The notes under the pieces were generated by a model. The model saw only the letters and a list, made by a program, of their open reading frames with translations, had not been told where the DNA came from and did not search any database. Positions 8,546 through 16,591 of a DNA stretch of 64,000 bases are shown here, piece after piece. Position 1 is the first letter of the stretch; each line of letters begins with the position of its first letter. A program made the translations under genes and the position numbers. This stretch comes from Staphylospora marina (GTDB lineage Bacteria; Bacillota; Bacilli; Thermoactinomycetales; Thermoactinomycetaceae), in the NCBI RefSeq assembly GCF_003856495.1, contig NZ_CP034118.1:414001-478000 (forward strand). Direction: 5' to 3'.

Positions 8546-10336
8546 GTGAAGTGGCTGGAACCCGGAGCCGGATGGCTGGCGCTTTGGGCGTTGCCGGCCA
8601 TCCTGATTTTGTATTTTCTCCGAAAGAAGCATGAGCCCCGCACCGTTTCCAGCACGCTCTTGTGGAGACGGGTGATGGAGCGGGAGGAAGCAAACCGGCC
8701 CTGGCAAAAATTCAGGCAACATCTGCTCCTGTGGCTGCAATTGCTCGCCGCCGCTTTGATGATTCTCGCCCTCGCCCGTCCGGCATTGCCCGCGGACGGA
8801 CTGGCCGGGCCGCACACCGTGGTGGTGATCGACGTGTCGGGCAGCATGCTGGCCCGGGAAGGGGACCAGACCCGGCTTGAGATCGCGAAGGAAACGGTGA
8901 AAACGTGGATTCGAAGGGCGGATGCCGACCAAACGCTGACCTTGATCGAGGCGGGGCGAACCCCGCGGGTGTTGGCAACGGAGTGTTCCGGCCGGGAATG
9001 TTTGGCCGCGGTGGAACAGATCGGGGGAATGGCCGGGCGCGCCGACACGGACGGGGCGCTCAGTCTGGCACGGGCCATCGTCGCGCGTGATGCGGCGGCC
9101 CGTGTGGTGCTGGTTTCCGACGGGGCCGGGGCGAAAAAAGAAACCGGCCATCTGCCCGACCGGTTTCATCGGATCGGCAGTCAGGGAAGCAATCTGGCCG
9201 TGGGAGCGTTCATCGTGAAGGGGGACGAACTGCGGACGGAAGCGTTCGTTCGTGTCGACAATCCGGGAAATGTGCGGATGAGCGGTGCATTGTCGATCAG
9301 CGATTCGCAGGGACGGGTGCTGGACGCCCGGACGGTTTCCCTCGCCCCCGGTGAAAGCCGGACCGTCCGGCTGCAAGATCTTCCCGCGGCCGACTGGTAC
9401 AAGGCCACCGTTTCGGCAAGGGGAGACGCTTTGCCGGAGGATGACTCCCGCTGGTCGACCGTGTCGGGAAGAGAAACCGTCTCCGTGTGGCTCACCGGAA
9501 AAGAAAATTTGTTTTTGCGAAAAGCATTGGAACTTTCCACCGGTTCGCAGCCGGTGGAAGGCGACCGTCCGCCCGTCTCCGGAGGCGCAAAGGTGTTGCG
9601 GGTATCCGACGGACCGGTCGGCGAGTGGCCGCCGGATTTGCCGCTGCTGGTGTTTGATCCGTCTCCCTCTTGGGGAGGTTCCCTGTCCGGGGGACGGACG
9701 GTGTCGGGCAAAGTGAAGGCCGATCCCCGTCATCCGATTGTCGCCGGGTTGAACCCCGGTTCCTGGCATGTGGCGGATGTTCGGGTGACCACTCCTCCTG
9801 CCTGGGCCCGGCCCATCGTGACGGCAAACGGCGTCCCGCTCTTGCTCGCCGGGGAAACCGGGGGACGGCGTGTGGTCTGGTTTCCCTTTGATCCGGCCAA
9901 ATCGGACGTGCCGCTCCAGCCCGAATTTCCCTTGCTGATCCATCAGGCGATCCGTTGGCTGTCGCCTTTGGGGGGCGGAGAAAGTGTTCTGGCGGAAGCG
10001 GGGGAAACCGTCCCGCTTTCTTCGGGTGACCAAGTTCGTCTCCTTCGATTCACCGGCGAAGATCCCGAGGGAGAGCAAGCGGACACCGAAGGCCGTTTTC
10101 CCGAACGGCCGGGGCTCTACCGGATGAGCGACGCCGGATCGGGAGCGGTGCTCGGCAGGGCCTCCGTGACATTCCCGTCCGGGGAATCCGACATCGTTCC
10201 GAAAGAGGTTCCGATCGCGTCAGCCGGCGATCATCGGGAAAGCGTGCCGACCCACGACGAATGGTGGCGGTGGGTGGCATTGGCGGCGCTGTTGGTGGTC
10301 GGAGCGGAATGGGTGGTGTATGTTCGTGGCGGTTGA
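8546..10336 (+). CDS. BatA-like von Willebrand A membrane protein
   Basis: A 596-residue protein starting at GTG 8546, with AGGGGGTG at 8531-8538. The N-terminus carries the BatA-type paired hydrophobic segments (residues about 10-27 and 56-75) separated by a charged loop. The VWA domain has metal-site motif DVSGS at 96-100. A beta-rich extracytoplasmic region follows, and a final hydrophobic helix (WVALAALLVVGAEWVVY) closes the protein. Such proteins bind divalent metal and partner proteins outside the membrane under control of MoxR. The 3' end overlaps the next VWA gene by 17 bases. Confidence 0.9.
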   Translation: MKWLEPGAGWLALWALPAILILYFLRKKHEPRTVSSTLLWRRVMEREEANRPWQKFRQHLLLWLQLLAAALMILALARPALPADGLAGPHTVVVIDVSGSMLAREGDQTRLEIAKETVKTWIRRADADQTLTLIEAGRTPRVLATECSGRECLAAVEQIGGMAGRADTDGALSLARAIVARDAAARVVLVSDGAGAKKETGHLPDRFHRIGSQGSNLAVGAFIVKGDELRTEAFVRVDNPGNVRMSGALSISDSQGRVLDARTVSLAPGESRTVRLQDLPAADWYKATVSARGDALPEDDSRWSTVSGRETVSVWLTGKENLFLRKALELSTGSQPVEGDRPPVSGGAKVLRVSDGPVGEWPPDLPLLVFDPSPSWGGSLSGGRTVSGKVKADPRHPIVAGLNPGSWHVADVRVTTPPAWARPIVTANGVPLLLAGETGGRRVVWFPFDPAKSDVPLQPEFPLLIHQAIRWLSPLGGGESVLAEAGETVPLSSGDQVRLLRFTGEDPEGEQADTEGRFPERPGLYRMSDAGSGAVLGRASVTFPSGESDIVPKEVPIASAGDHRESVPTHDEWWRWVALAALLVVGAEWVVYVRGG

Positions 10337-13169
10337 ATTCAGTCATCCGTGGATGTTGGCGTTGTTGATTCCGGCGGGATTCGGGATATGGTACCTGCTG
10401 AACGGGGAGAACCGGATCGGGAGGCGAAAGAACCGATGGGTTCCCGTGATTCGCGCGGCGGTCATTCTGCTGATCGTTTTGGCGTTGGCGGGCTTTCATT
10501 TGCTTCTCCCGTCCCGGGACCGGACCGTGGTGTTCGTCGTCGACCGGTCGGCATCGGTCGGAGATCCGGAGGAAGCGCTCAAATTCATGGAAGAGGCGGT
10601 CCGCACCAAGCGCCCGGGAGACCGGGTGGCCGTGGTGAGCGTGGGAGCGACGGCCGCGGTGGAACAGGCGCCGCGGACCGATCCGGATCTCCCGGCCCTT
10701 TCCTCCGTGATCGGCGAGCATGCCACCGATTTGGCCGCCGGGCTCCGGTTGGCCGGAGGATTGGTTCCCGATGATTCTCCCGGTGCGGTGGTGGTGCTGT
10801 CCGACGGTCTGGAAACCGACGGGGTTGCACTGAAGGAGGCGGAGCATCTTCGTCGGCGGGGCATTCGCGTGGATGTCCGGCAGATCGGCGCGAAATCGGG
10901 GCCGGAAGCCTGGATGGAAAGCGTGGAAACGGCCGGAACCGTTTATGAAGGAGATACCGTCGACATCCGGGTGAAAACCGGATCCACCGGGCGGATGTCT
11001 GCCACGATCCGTCTGTATGCGGGGGATCGTCCCGTGGGCGAGCGACGGGTGATCCTTCAGCCCGGGCATCAAACATTTTCTTTTGCCGTGAAGGCGGAAG
11101 AAAGCGGCTGGAAACGGTTTCGGGCCGAATTGGTTCCCGACGCGGACGGCATCCCTGTCAACAATGAGGGCTTTGCTCTCACCCGGGTCGAAGGAACACC
11201 GAGGGTGGTCATCGCGGAAGGAAAACCGGGAAGCGGAAGAAATGCCGCCGCGGCTCTGCGCGCCACCGGCATGCGGGTGGACGTGATCCCCGCCCGGGCG
11301 CTGCCCGAACACCCGGAGGGCTATGCCGACATTCAATCGCTCATCATGGCCAATGTTCCCGCGGAGGTCGTCCCGGAGCGAAAAATGGAGGGGATTCGGA
11401 GGGCGGTCCGGGATCTCGGCATGGGCTTGGTCATGACCGGCGGTGATCAGGGATTCGCATTGGGCGGATGGTTTCGGACGCCCGTGGAAGAAGCCTTGCC
11501 GGTGCGAACGGAGGTGACTGACAAAAAACGCTTTCCGCCGATGGCGATGATCCTCGTGATGGACAAATCCGGCAGCATGGCGGGGGAAAAACTCGAGATG
11601 GCCAAAGAAGCGGCCGTCCGCGCCACCGGCATGCTCACTCCTCAAGACCGGCTGGGCGTGATCGCCTTTGACGCGACCTGGCGCTGGCTGATTACTCCCC
11701 AAGCCGTGACGGACAAAGCCACCGTCCAATCCCGGATCGGCACCATGGGGGCTGACGGCGGGACGGCGATTTATCCGGCCTTGGAAGAAGCCTGGAAAAG
11801 CATCCGGACGCAGCCGGTCAAGCGGAAACACATTTTGCTTCTCACCGACGGGCAATCTCCGGAAGGAGATTACCGGGGACTGGTGTCCCGGATGAAACGG
11901 GACGGCATCACCTTGTCGACGGTCGCCGTGGGAACGGACGCGGCCCAAGGATTGCTCGCCGGGCTGGCCTCGGAGACGGGCGGGCGGCATTACACGGCGG
12001 AATCCCCCGGTGCCATTCCGACCATTTTCGCCAAGGAAGCGGCACTCGCCACCCGCAGTTACGTGGTGGACAAGCCGTTTGTTCCCGAACGGACCGGCGG
12101 GGCGGATTGGAAGGAACTGACGGAACCCGTTCCGCCTCTGCAGGCTTACGTGGCCACCACGATCAAACGGACGGCCGAAACGGTGCTTGTAAGTCCGGAG
12201 GGGGACCCCGTCATGGCCCGCTGGCAATACGGCTTGGGGCGAGCCGTGGCTTGGACCTCCGATCTTGAAGGGAAATGGTCTTCGCGATGGATCACCTGGA
12301 ACCGGTTTGCCGCGGTGTGGAATCAGGTGGTCGGATGGACCTTCCCGCGAAGCGGAGCGGGTGGATTCACCGTCGAACGGAAACGGGAAGACGGGCGATC
12401 CGTCCTGAGGTTCATCGCTTCGGAGGAACGCGCGTCGGGCATCGATCGCATTCGTTTCCGGGTCACCGATGAACGGGGAACCGTCCGCGAAGGCGTCGCG
12501 GAATGGGTGGAACCCGGCGTGTTTGAAGGGGAATTTCCGGAAAACCGTCCGGGGGCGTTTCTGGTGCGGGCCTCAGGGGAAGGGAAGAAAAGAGAGGAAC
12601 TTGGAACATTCGGCGTGGTGGTGCCCGTCGCTGCGGAATTCAGGCCGGATGTGGACGGAAAACGATTGCTCGACGCAATGGCTGCCGTCGCGGGCGGGAA
12701 ATCGTCCGTTCGGCCGGAAGAGGTGTTTGCCGGGGAGTGGGAGAGCCGTTACGAAAGCCGGGATTTGTCCTGGTGGTGCCTGCTGTTGGCAACGTTGCTC
12801 TGGCCGCTTGACGCTGCGGTGCGGAAATGGTCCCTGACCGCCGAAGAGCTTCGGAACCGGCTTCGCTTGCCGCTGGTCCGGCGGGATCCCGGGAGCGGGG
12901 AGACGGACGACCGGTGGAAGAGGATTTCGGAAAAGACCCGTCGGGAAACCGCGAAACGCGCGGCTCTCTTCACTCCCTCCGAATCGTCCCCTTCGGCCGA
13001 TCATCTGAAACGGTCCGAATCTCCGCCGGCGCAGCGTTCCGAGCCGACCCGGCGAACGGTTGGTCCGCCACCGGAGAAGGAGCCGGTTCGTCCGCCTGAA
13101 CCCGGCAGCCATTTGAACCGTCTTCTGGAAGCGAAAAAACGGGCGGGAAAACAGGGGAAATCATCGTGA
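10320..13169 (+). CDS. Large VWA / glutamine-amidotransferase-like membrane protein
   Basis: A 949-residue protein with two N-terminal transmembrane helices. The first VWA-like domain has DRSAS at residues 75-79, and a Rossmann GATase1-like stretch lies around 300-390 (motif MTGGDQGFALGGW). A second, complete VWA domain has DKSGS at 415-419 and a later LTDG. A beta-rich region, a near-C-terminal transmembrane helix (WWCLLLATLLWPL), and a proline-rich cytoplasmic tail of about 120 residues follow. Two VWA-like modules in one chain are consistent with COG3 family BatB-type giants. It closes the operon with MoxR, DUF58 and the ABC exporter. Confidence 0.88.
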   Translation: MFVAVEFSHPWMLALLIPAGFGIWYLLNGENRIGRRKNRWVPVIRAAVILLIVLALAGFHLLLPSRDRTVVFVVDRSASVGDPEEALKFMEEAVRTKRPGDRVAVVSVGATAAVEQAPRTDPDLPALSSVIGEHATDLAAGLRLAGGLVPDDSPGAVVVLSDGLETDGVALKEAEHLRRRGIRVDVRQIGAKSGPEAWMESVETAGTVYEGDTVDIRVKTGSTGRMSATIRLYAGDRPVGERRVILQPGHQTFSFAVKAEESGWKRFRAELVPDADGIPVNNEGFALTRVEGTPRVVIAEGKPGSGRNAAAALRATGMRVDVIPARALPEHPEGYADIQSLIMANVPAEVVPERKMEGIRRAVRDLGMGLVMTGGDQGFALGGWFRTPVEEALPVRTEVTDKKRFPPMAMILVMDKSGSMAGEKLEMAKEAAVRATGMLTPQDRLGVIAFDATWRWLITPQAVTDKATVQSRIGTMGADGGTAIYPALEEAWKSIRTQPVKRKHILLLTDGQSPEGDYRGLVSRMKRDGITLSTVAVGTDAAQGLLAGLASETGGRHYTAESPGAIPTIFAKEAALATRSYVVDKPFVPERTGGADWKELTEPVPPLQAYVATTIKRTAETVLVSPEGDPVMARWQYGLGRAVAWTSDLEGKWSSRWITWNRFAAVWNQVVGWTFPRSGAGGFTVERKREDGRSVLRFIASEERASGIDRIRFRVTDERGTVREGVAEWVEPGVFEGEFPENRPGAFLVRASGEGKKREELGTFGVVVPVAAEFRPDVDGKRLLDAMAAVAGGKSSVRPEEVFAGEWESRYESRDLSWWCLLLATLLWPLDAAVRKWSLTAEELRNRLRLPLVRRDPGSGETDDRWKRISEKTRRETAKRAALFTPSESSPSADHLKRSESPPAQRSEPTRRTVGPPPEKEPVRPPEPGSHLNRLLEAKKRAGKQGKSS

Positions 13170-13227
13170 ACAAGTCGTTTCGGTGCCATTCTCCGAACGA
13201 TCTTGGACCGGAAAGGGGACCGCGAAG

Positions 13228-13920
13228 ATGATTGTCAGAAAAAGCGGGGATCTGTTCGTGTTGATTCGCCAGCATGATCATGCTTTGGTCTCCGGTCAAC
13301 TGGCCGAGCGGCTGAAACCCGAATGGAAGCTGCCGGAGAATGTCGTACGGGGCATCTCCCTCCACGACTGCGGCTGGGAGGAGCTGGACGAGGAGATTCT
13401 CTGGAACGAACGAACCGGCGCTCCCCATTCTTTTGAGGATTATCCGCTCGCCCCCAAAGTACGGGCCTACACGCACGGCATCGACCGGGTGGAGGAAAAA
13501 GACCCCTATGCGGCATTTCTCTGCAGCATGCATTATTCCCGGTTTTTCGAAAACGGCGAGGATCCGGTGTCCGTGGAATTTTTCAATCGGGAACAGCAGC
13601 GCCGGATGCGCCTCGCCGAACGGATTTCGCCGGCGCTGCTGGAGAAGGCGGATGATCATTACGGATGGCTCCTCTTTTTCGACCGGCTTTCCCTTGCCAT
13701 CTGCATGAATGAACCGGGCGAAAACCGGCATCCATGGTTTCGGGACGGGATCCGGCACCACGGAGTCACGCATCGGTGGGTCTGGGAAAACGAATACCGG
13801 TTGCGTCTGGATCCGGAACTGTTTTCCGGCCCCTTTTCGGTGAGCGTTCCGTACCGGCTGGTGAATGCAAACCGGCAGCCGGCCGGGGCCGGGACATACC
13901 GCTTTGAGATCATGGCTTGA
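13228..13920 (+). CDS. DUF3891 family protein
   Basis: A 230-residue soluble protein. The start is ATG 13228, after GAAAGGGG at 13211-13218; an upstream frame extension at 13183 lacks a ribosome-binding site. It has the family's spaced histidine/aspartate motifs: IRQHDHALVSG, SLHDCGWEE, THGIDRVE and MHYSRF. This pattern resembles an HD-type metal site, although no activity is established for DUF3891. It lies 58 bases after the VWA operon and could be expressed with it. Confidence 0.85.
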   Translation: MIVRKSGDLFVLIRQHDHALVSGQLAERLKPEWKLPENVVRGISLHDCGWEELDEEILWNERTGAPHSFEDYPLAPKVRAYTHGIDRVEEKDPYAAFLCSMHYSRFFENGEDPVSVEFFNREQQRRMRLAERISPALLEKADDHYGWLLFFDRLSLAICMNEPGENRHPWFRDGIRHHGVTHRWVWENEYRLRLDPELFSGPFSVSVPYRLVNANRQPAGAGTYRFEIMA

Positions 13921-14046
13921 GTCGTGTGCGTATGGAACCCGCTGCGTTATGAAGGTCGGTTCGAAGGAAGTTTCCGGGCCACGCATTCCGGAACCGGGTC
14001 CGTACCGGAAAGGCATTTCAAAGGGAACACGGAAGGATGGGTTCTG

Positions 14047-14436
14047 ATGAAAGTGACGGGATTCAATCACCTGACGCTCAAAGTCCGGAATCTGGAGGAG
14101 AGCTTGCCGTTTTTTCTGGATGTTCTGGGCATGAGACCGGTTCATCGGGGGCGGAAAGATGCGTATTTGGAGTGGGGAGACGCCTGGATCTGTCTTCTCG
14201 AGCGGGACGTGACCGGGGTGACGGGCCGGGAGGCGGGGATGGATCACGTCGCTTTCTCCATTCGGGAGGAAGATTTTCCGGATGCCGTGGAAAGGCTGAG
14301 AAAACGGGGTGTCGCGTTCATCCGTGAACCCGTCCGAAGGGGCGGGGGATGGTCGGTGCAGTTTTCCGGACCGGACGGGATCGTTCTGGAACTGTTCACC
14401 GGGAACCTCGCCCGGCGGATGGAAAACTGGAAATGA
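14047..14436 (+). CDS. FosB-like glyoxalase-fold metallothiol transferase
   Basis: A 129-residue single-chain VOC-fold protein. Metal ligands expected for FosA/FosB enzymes are present at His8, His67 and Glu115, the same spacing as in FosB. The AYLEWGDAWICLLE segment and the C-terminal LELFTGNLARRMENW block also resemble FosB. Known FosB enzymes open fosfomycin with bacillithiol or cysteine in Bacillales. The active-site loop after residue 95 differs from FosB in my recollection, so another electrophile could be the substrate. It starts 126 bases after DUF3891 and is followed by a terminator. Confidence 0.75.
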   Translation: MKVTGFNHLTLKVRNLEESLPFFLDVLGMRPVHRGRKDAYLEWGDAWICLLERDVTGVTGREAGMDHVAFSIREEDFPDAVERLRKRGVAFIREPVRRGGGWSVQFSGPDGIVLELFTGNLARRMENWK

Positions 14437-14476
14437 TCCGGACATGATTCCGGATTCCCGATGGTGGCGTCACAGG

Positions 14477-14506
14477 GCTTCCTCCGCTTTTGGAGGGAGC
14501 TTTTTT
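14477..14506 (+). terminator. Intrinsic terminator after the FosB-like gene
   Basis: Stem GCTTCCTCC (14477-14485) pairs with GGAGGGAGC (14492-14500), with one G-T wobble, and is followed by six T. Confidence 0.85.
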
Positions 14507-14788
14507 GCGGATCATGGCGGATTTTCCCGCTTGTTCCCGTCGGCCGGAAAAATCCAGACGCGGCCTTCATGGGTGACAAAATGTTTGATTATTTTAATTA
14601 AAACAAAAAATTAGAAATTCAATGATATCATCGCGGTTGTCGAATCGGAAAAACCGACTCTGAGCCGATGGTTTCAGAGTTGAATGGCTTTCGGGGATTT
14701 ATTTTGAAACAGCATGACAATTAAAAGTATTTTTGGTCAAGATCAGGAACGATAAAAAAATTGAATCGGCAAATTTTACGAAATTGTG
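14507..14788. other. AT-rich intergenic stretch upstream of the sortase-T4SS operon
   Basis: There is no gene here. The stretch is markedly more AT-rich than the coding DNA on both sides. It contains a small hairpin TCGG-AAAAA-CCGA near 14645 and an inverted repeat ACTCTGA / TCAGAGT at about 14656-14679. These are candidates for upstream regulatory binding sites. I do not recognise a known riboswitch. Confidence 0.5.
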
Positions 14789-14818
14789 TTGAAATAATGG
14801 CGTTTGTTGTAATATTAT
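14789..14818 (+). promoter_or_regulatory. Sigma-A type promoter of the sortase-T4SS operon
   Basis: TTGAAA at 14789-14794 and TATTAT at 14813-14818 are separated by 18 bases. This is the only good promoter I can see ahead of the operon, giving a leader of about 120 nucleotides before the first start codon. Confidence 0.65.
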
Positions 14819-14887
14819 AGGAAGAAGAAATTGGAACGAGTCTGCTGACTTTCCGGTTATTTCCATCGTTCCGCAGGCTTCATCCGG

Positions 14888-14915
14888 ATCGCGTCCGCCC
14901 GTCGGACGCGATTTC
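14888..14915 (+). promoter_or_regulatory. Perfect 10-bp hairpin in the sortase-T4SS leader
   Basis: ATCGCGTCCG (14888-14897) pairs exactly with CGGACGCGAT (14903-14912) around a five-base loop. Only three T follow, so it would be a weak terminator. It sits just 14 bases ahead of the ribosome-binding site and may act as an attenuator or mRNA stabiliser. Confidence 0.55.
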
Positions 14916-14943
14916 CGAAATCAGGTGAAGGAGGATTTTCCGT

Positions 14944-15936
14944 ATGGACCCGGGTCGACTTTTGGAGTCCTTCCGGACGGATGTCTCTTCCCGAAATCTG
15001 TACACCGATCTGCTGAGGCAGTTCGATCTGGAACATCCCAACCGGAAAGGAAACCGCAAAAAGCGCGGAACGCCCGCAGGACGGAACGTGAACCGGACTG
15101 CGGCGATCCTGTCTTTGTGCCTGGTGACGGGATTGTCGCTCGGGATCGGGTCCGCTTTCGCCGACGGTGACATCCCGCCTGAGACGGCGCCGCCGGATCA
15201 ACCGCCGGGATCATCGAAAGTGAAAACGGAGCTGCCCGTGAAAACGGGGCGGGAGGTGGAAAGGCCCGTGCGGGAAGAACGGCCTCCCGACATGGCGGGC
15301 AGACAGTCACCCGGCATCGGGAAACGGGAAGCTCCCCGGGATCAGACCGGTTCCGCATCCGGGCAACGCGGAGGGAGCGTGCCCGAGCGGAAGGATGTGG
15401 AGTCGCCTCCCCCCGACATGCCGGGAAAACGGGATCAGCGGGGGCGGGAGGAAACCCGGAAGCCGGCTGAAACCAAACGTCCGGCACTCACCCTGCCGGG
15501 GGGAGGAACGCTGGAATTGCCGCCGGTTCTGGAACTGCCCAAGGAACTGGCCGGTGGAAATCCGAACGGGAATTCTTCCGTTGATGACGGGGAGAAAACC
15601 GGACGGACGACCGGCGAATCCCGGACGATCGCTTCGCGCGACATGTCCTCCGGCGTGACAAGCACCACCGGAAAGTCGGACAACTCCGGGGCGGGTTCCG
15701 TACAGTCTTCCGGCAAGACCTCTTCCGGTGTCCGGGAGAAGGCAAAGGAAGAAAACCGGCCCAAGCAGCAGGAACCCGTGGTGACGGTCTCCGCCGGCAC
15801 CCCGCCGAAGACGGTGGACGGCGCGGAGCTTCCGAAAACGGCTTCGGGGGATCTGGACGGAGTGATCGGGGGTGGATTGGCCGCCCTGATCGGTTCCCTG
15901 TACCTGATTCGTCGGAACGGGGATGACCGGGAGTGA
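14944..15936 (+). CDS. LPxTA-type sortase-anchored surface protein
   Basis: A 330-residue protein preceded by AAGGAGG. About 55 mostly charged residues precede the hydrophobic signal segment (AAILSLCLVTGLSLGIG, residues about 54-70) with likely cleavage after SAFA, so the signal sits unusually deep. The mature part (about 75-290) is Pro/Glu/Lys/Ser/Gly-rich, without a folded domain I recognise, suggesting a wall-spanning stalk. The C-terminus is a cell-wall sorting signal: LPKTA at 296-300, a hydrophobic segment at about 307-323 and a charged tail. LPxTA is the signal expected for class D sortases, and such a sortase follows with a four-base overlap. Confidence 0.85.
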   Translation: MDPGRLLESFRTDVSSRNLYTDLLRQFDLEHPNRKGNRKKRGTPAGRNVNRTAAILSLCLVTGLSLGIGSAFADGDIPPETAPPDQPPGSSKVKTELPVKTGREVERPVREERPPDMAGRQSPGIGKREAPRDQTGSASGQRGGSVPERKDVESPPPDMPGKRDQRGREETRKPAETKRPALTLPGGGTLELPPVLELPKELAGGNPNGNSSVDDGEKTGRTTGESRTIASRDMSSGVTSTTGKSDNSGAGSVQSSGKTSSGVREKAKEENRPKQQEPVVTVSAGTPPKTVDGAELPKTASGDLDGVIGGGLAALIGSLYLIRRNGDDRE

Positions 15937-16589
15937 AATGGGATCGCTGGATCGCGCTCATCCTGGTGTTCGGAGGGGCTGCCTGGGCGGGCCACTCAGG
16001 CGTCGATTATTTACAGAAACTGGATGCCGTCCGGGAGTGGTCCGGTGAGGATGCGGTCCGGGCGACCGACTCACCGGCCACCGCTTCCCCGAACGGGAAA
16101 GCGGCGGATGACCGGCAGGATTTGACGGTCATTTTTCCCGAGAACGAACGCCCGCGAAAAGGCCAGCACTTTGCCGATCTGATCATTCCCCGTCTCCAAG
16201 CGGTCATGCCTGTCGTGGAAGGAACCCGGGACGAAGAACTGGCCCGGGGTGTCGGTCATTTTGCGGGAAGCGTGTTGCCGGGTGAGCCGGACAATGCCGT
16301 TCTCTCCGGTCACCGGGATACCGTGTTCCGGCGGCTCGGAGAACTCCAAACGGGGGATCGTCTGTTGGTCCGCACCACGCGAGGCACGTTTGTCTACACG
16401 ATCACCCGAACCTGGGTGACGGATGCGGATGACCGCACGGTGATCGTTTCCACCCGGGATCCGGTTCTCACGCTCACCACCTGCTATCCCTTCACATTCG
16501 CGGGACCCGCCCCGGAGCGATACATCATTCGCGCCGAACTGTCCGGACGTGAAACGGATGACACATTCAGACCCGGTCAAGGGGGATGA
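15933..16589 (+). CDS. Class D sortase
   Basis: A 218-residue transpeptidase with an N-terminal membrane anchor (residues about 6-22). Catalytic residues are visible: His127 in LSGHRDTVF, Cys184 in LTLTTCYPF and Arg196 in PERYI. The TLTTC-Y-P signature and length fit class D sortases, which join LPxTA proteins to peptidoglycan or to housekeeping wall sites. Start is GTG 15933, coupled to the substrate's stop. Its dedicated substrate is probably the preceding protein. It is transcribed with the secretion genes that follow. Confidence 0.92.
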   Translation: MKWDRWIALILVFGGAAWAGHSGVDYLQKLDAVREWSGEDAVRATDSPATASPNGKAADDRQDLTVIFPENERPRKGQHFADLIIPRLQAVMPVVEGTRDEELARGVGHFAGSVLPGEPDNAVLSGHRDTVFRRLGELQTGDRLLVRTTRGTFVYTITRTWVTDADDRTVIVSTRDPVLTLTTCYPFTFAGPAPERYIIRAELSGRETDDTFRPGQGG

Positions 16590-16591
16590 AC

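Noticed and set aside
8096-10078. A 660-codon minus-strand frame
   Set aside because: Antisense to DUF58 and BatA-like genes, same Arg/His/Pro-rich shadow composition, no start signals.
10050-12227. A 725-codon open frame on the minus strand opposite two VWA genes
   Set aside because: It is antisense to two well-supported VWA genes, has no ribosome-binding site, and its product is a low-complexity Arg/Pro/Gly/His-rich sequence typical of GC-rich shadow frames.
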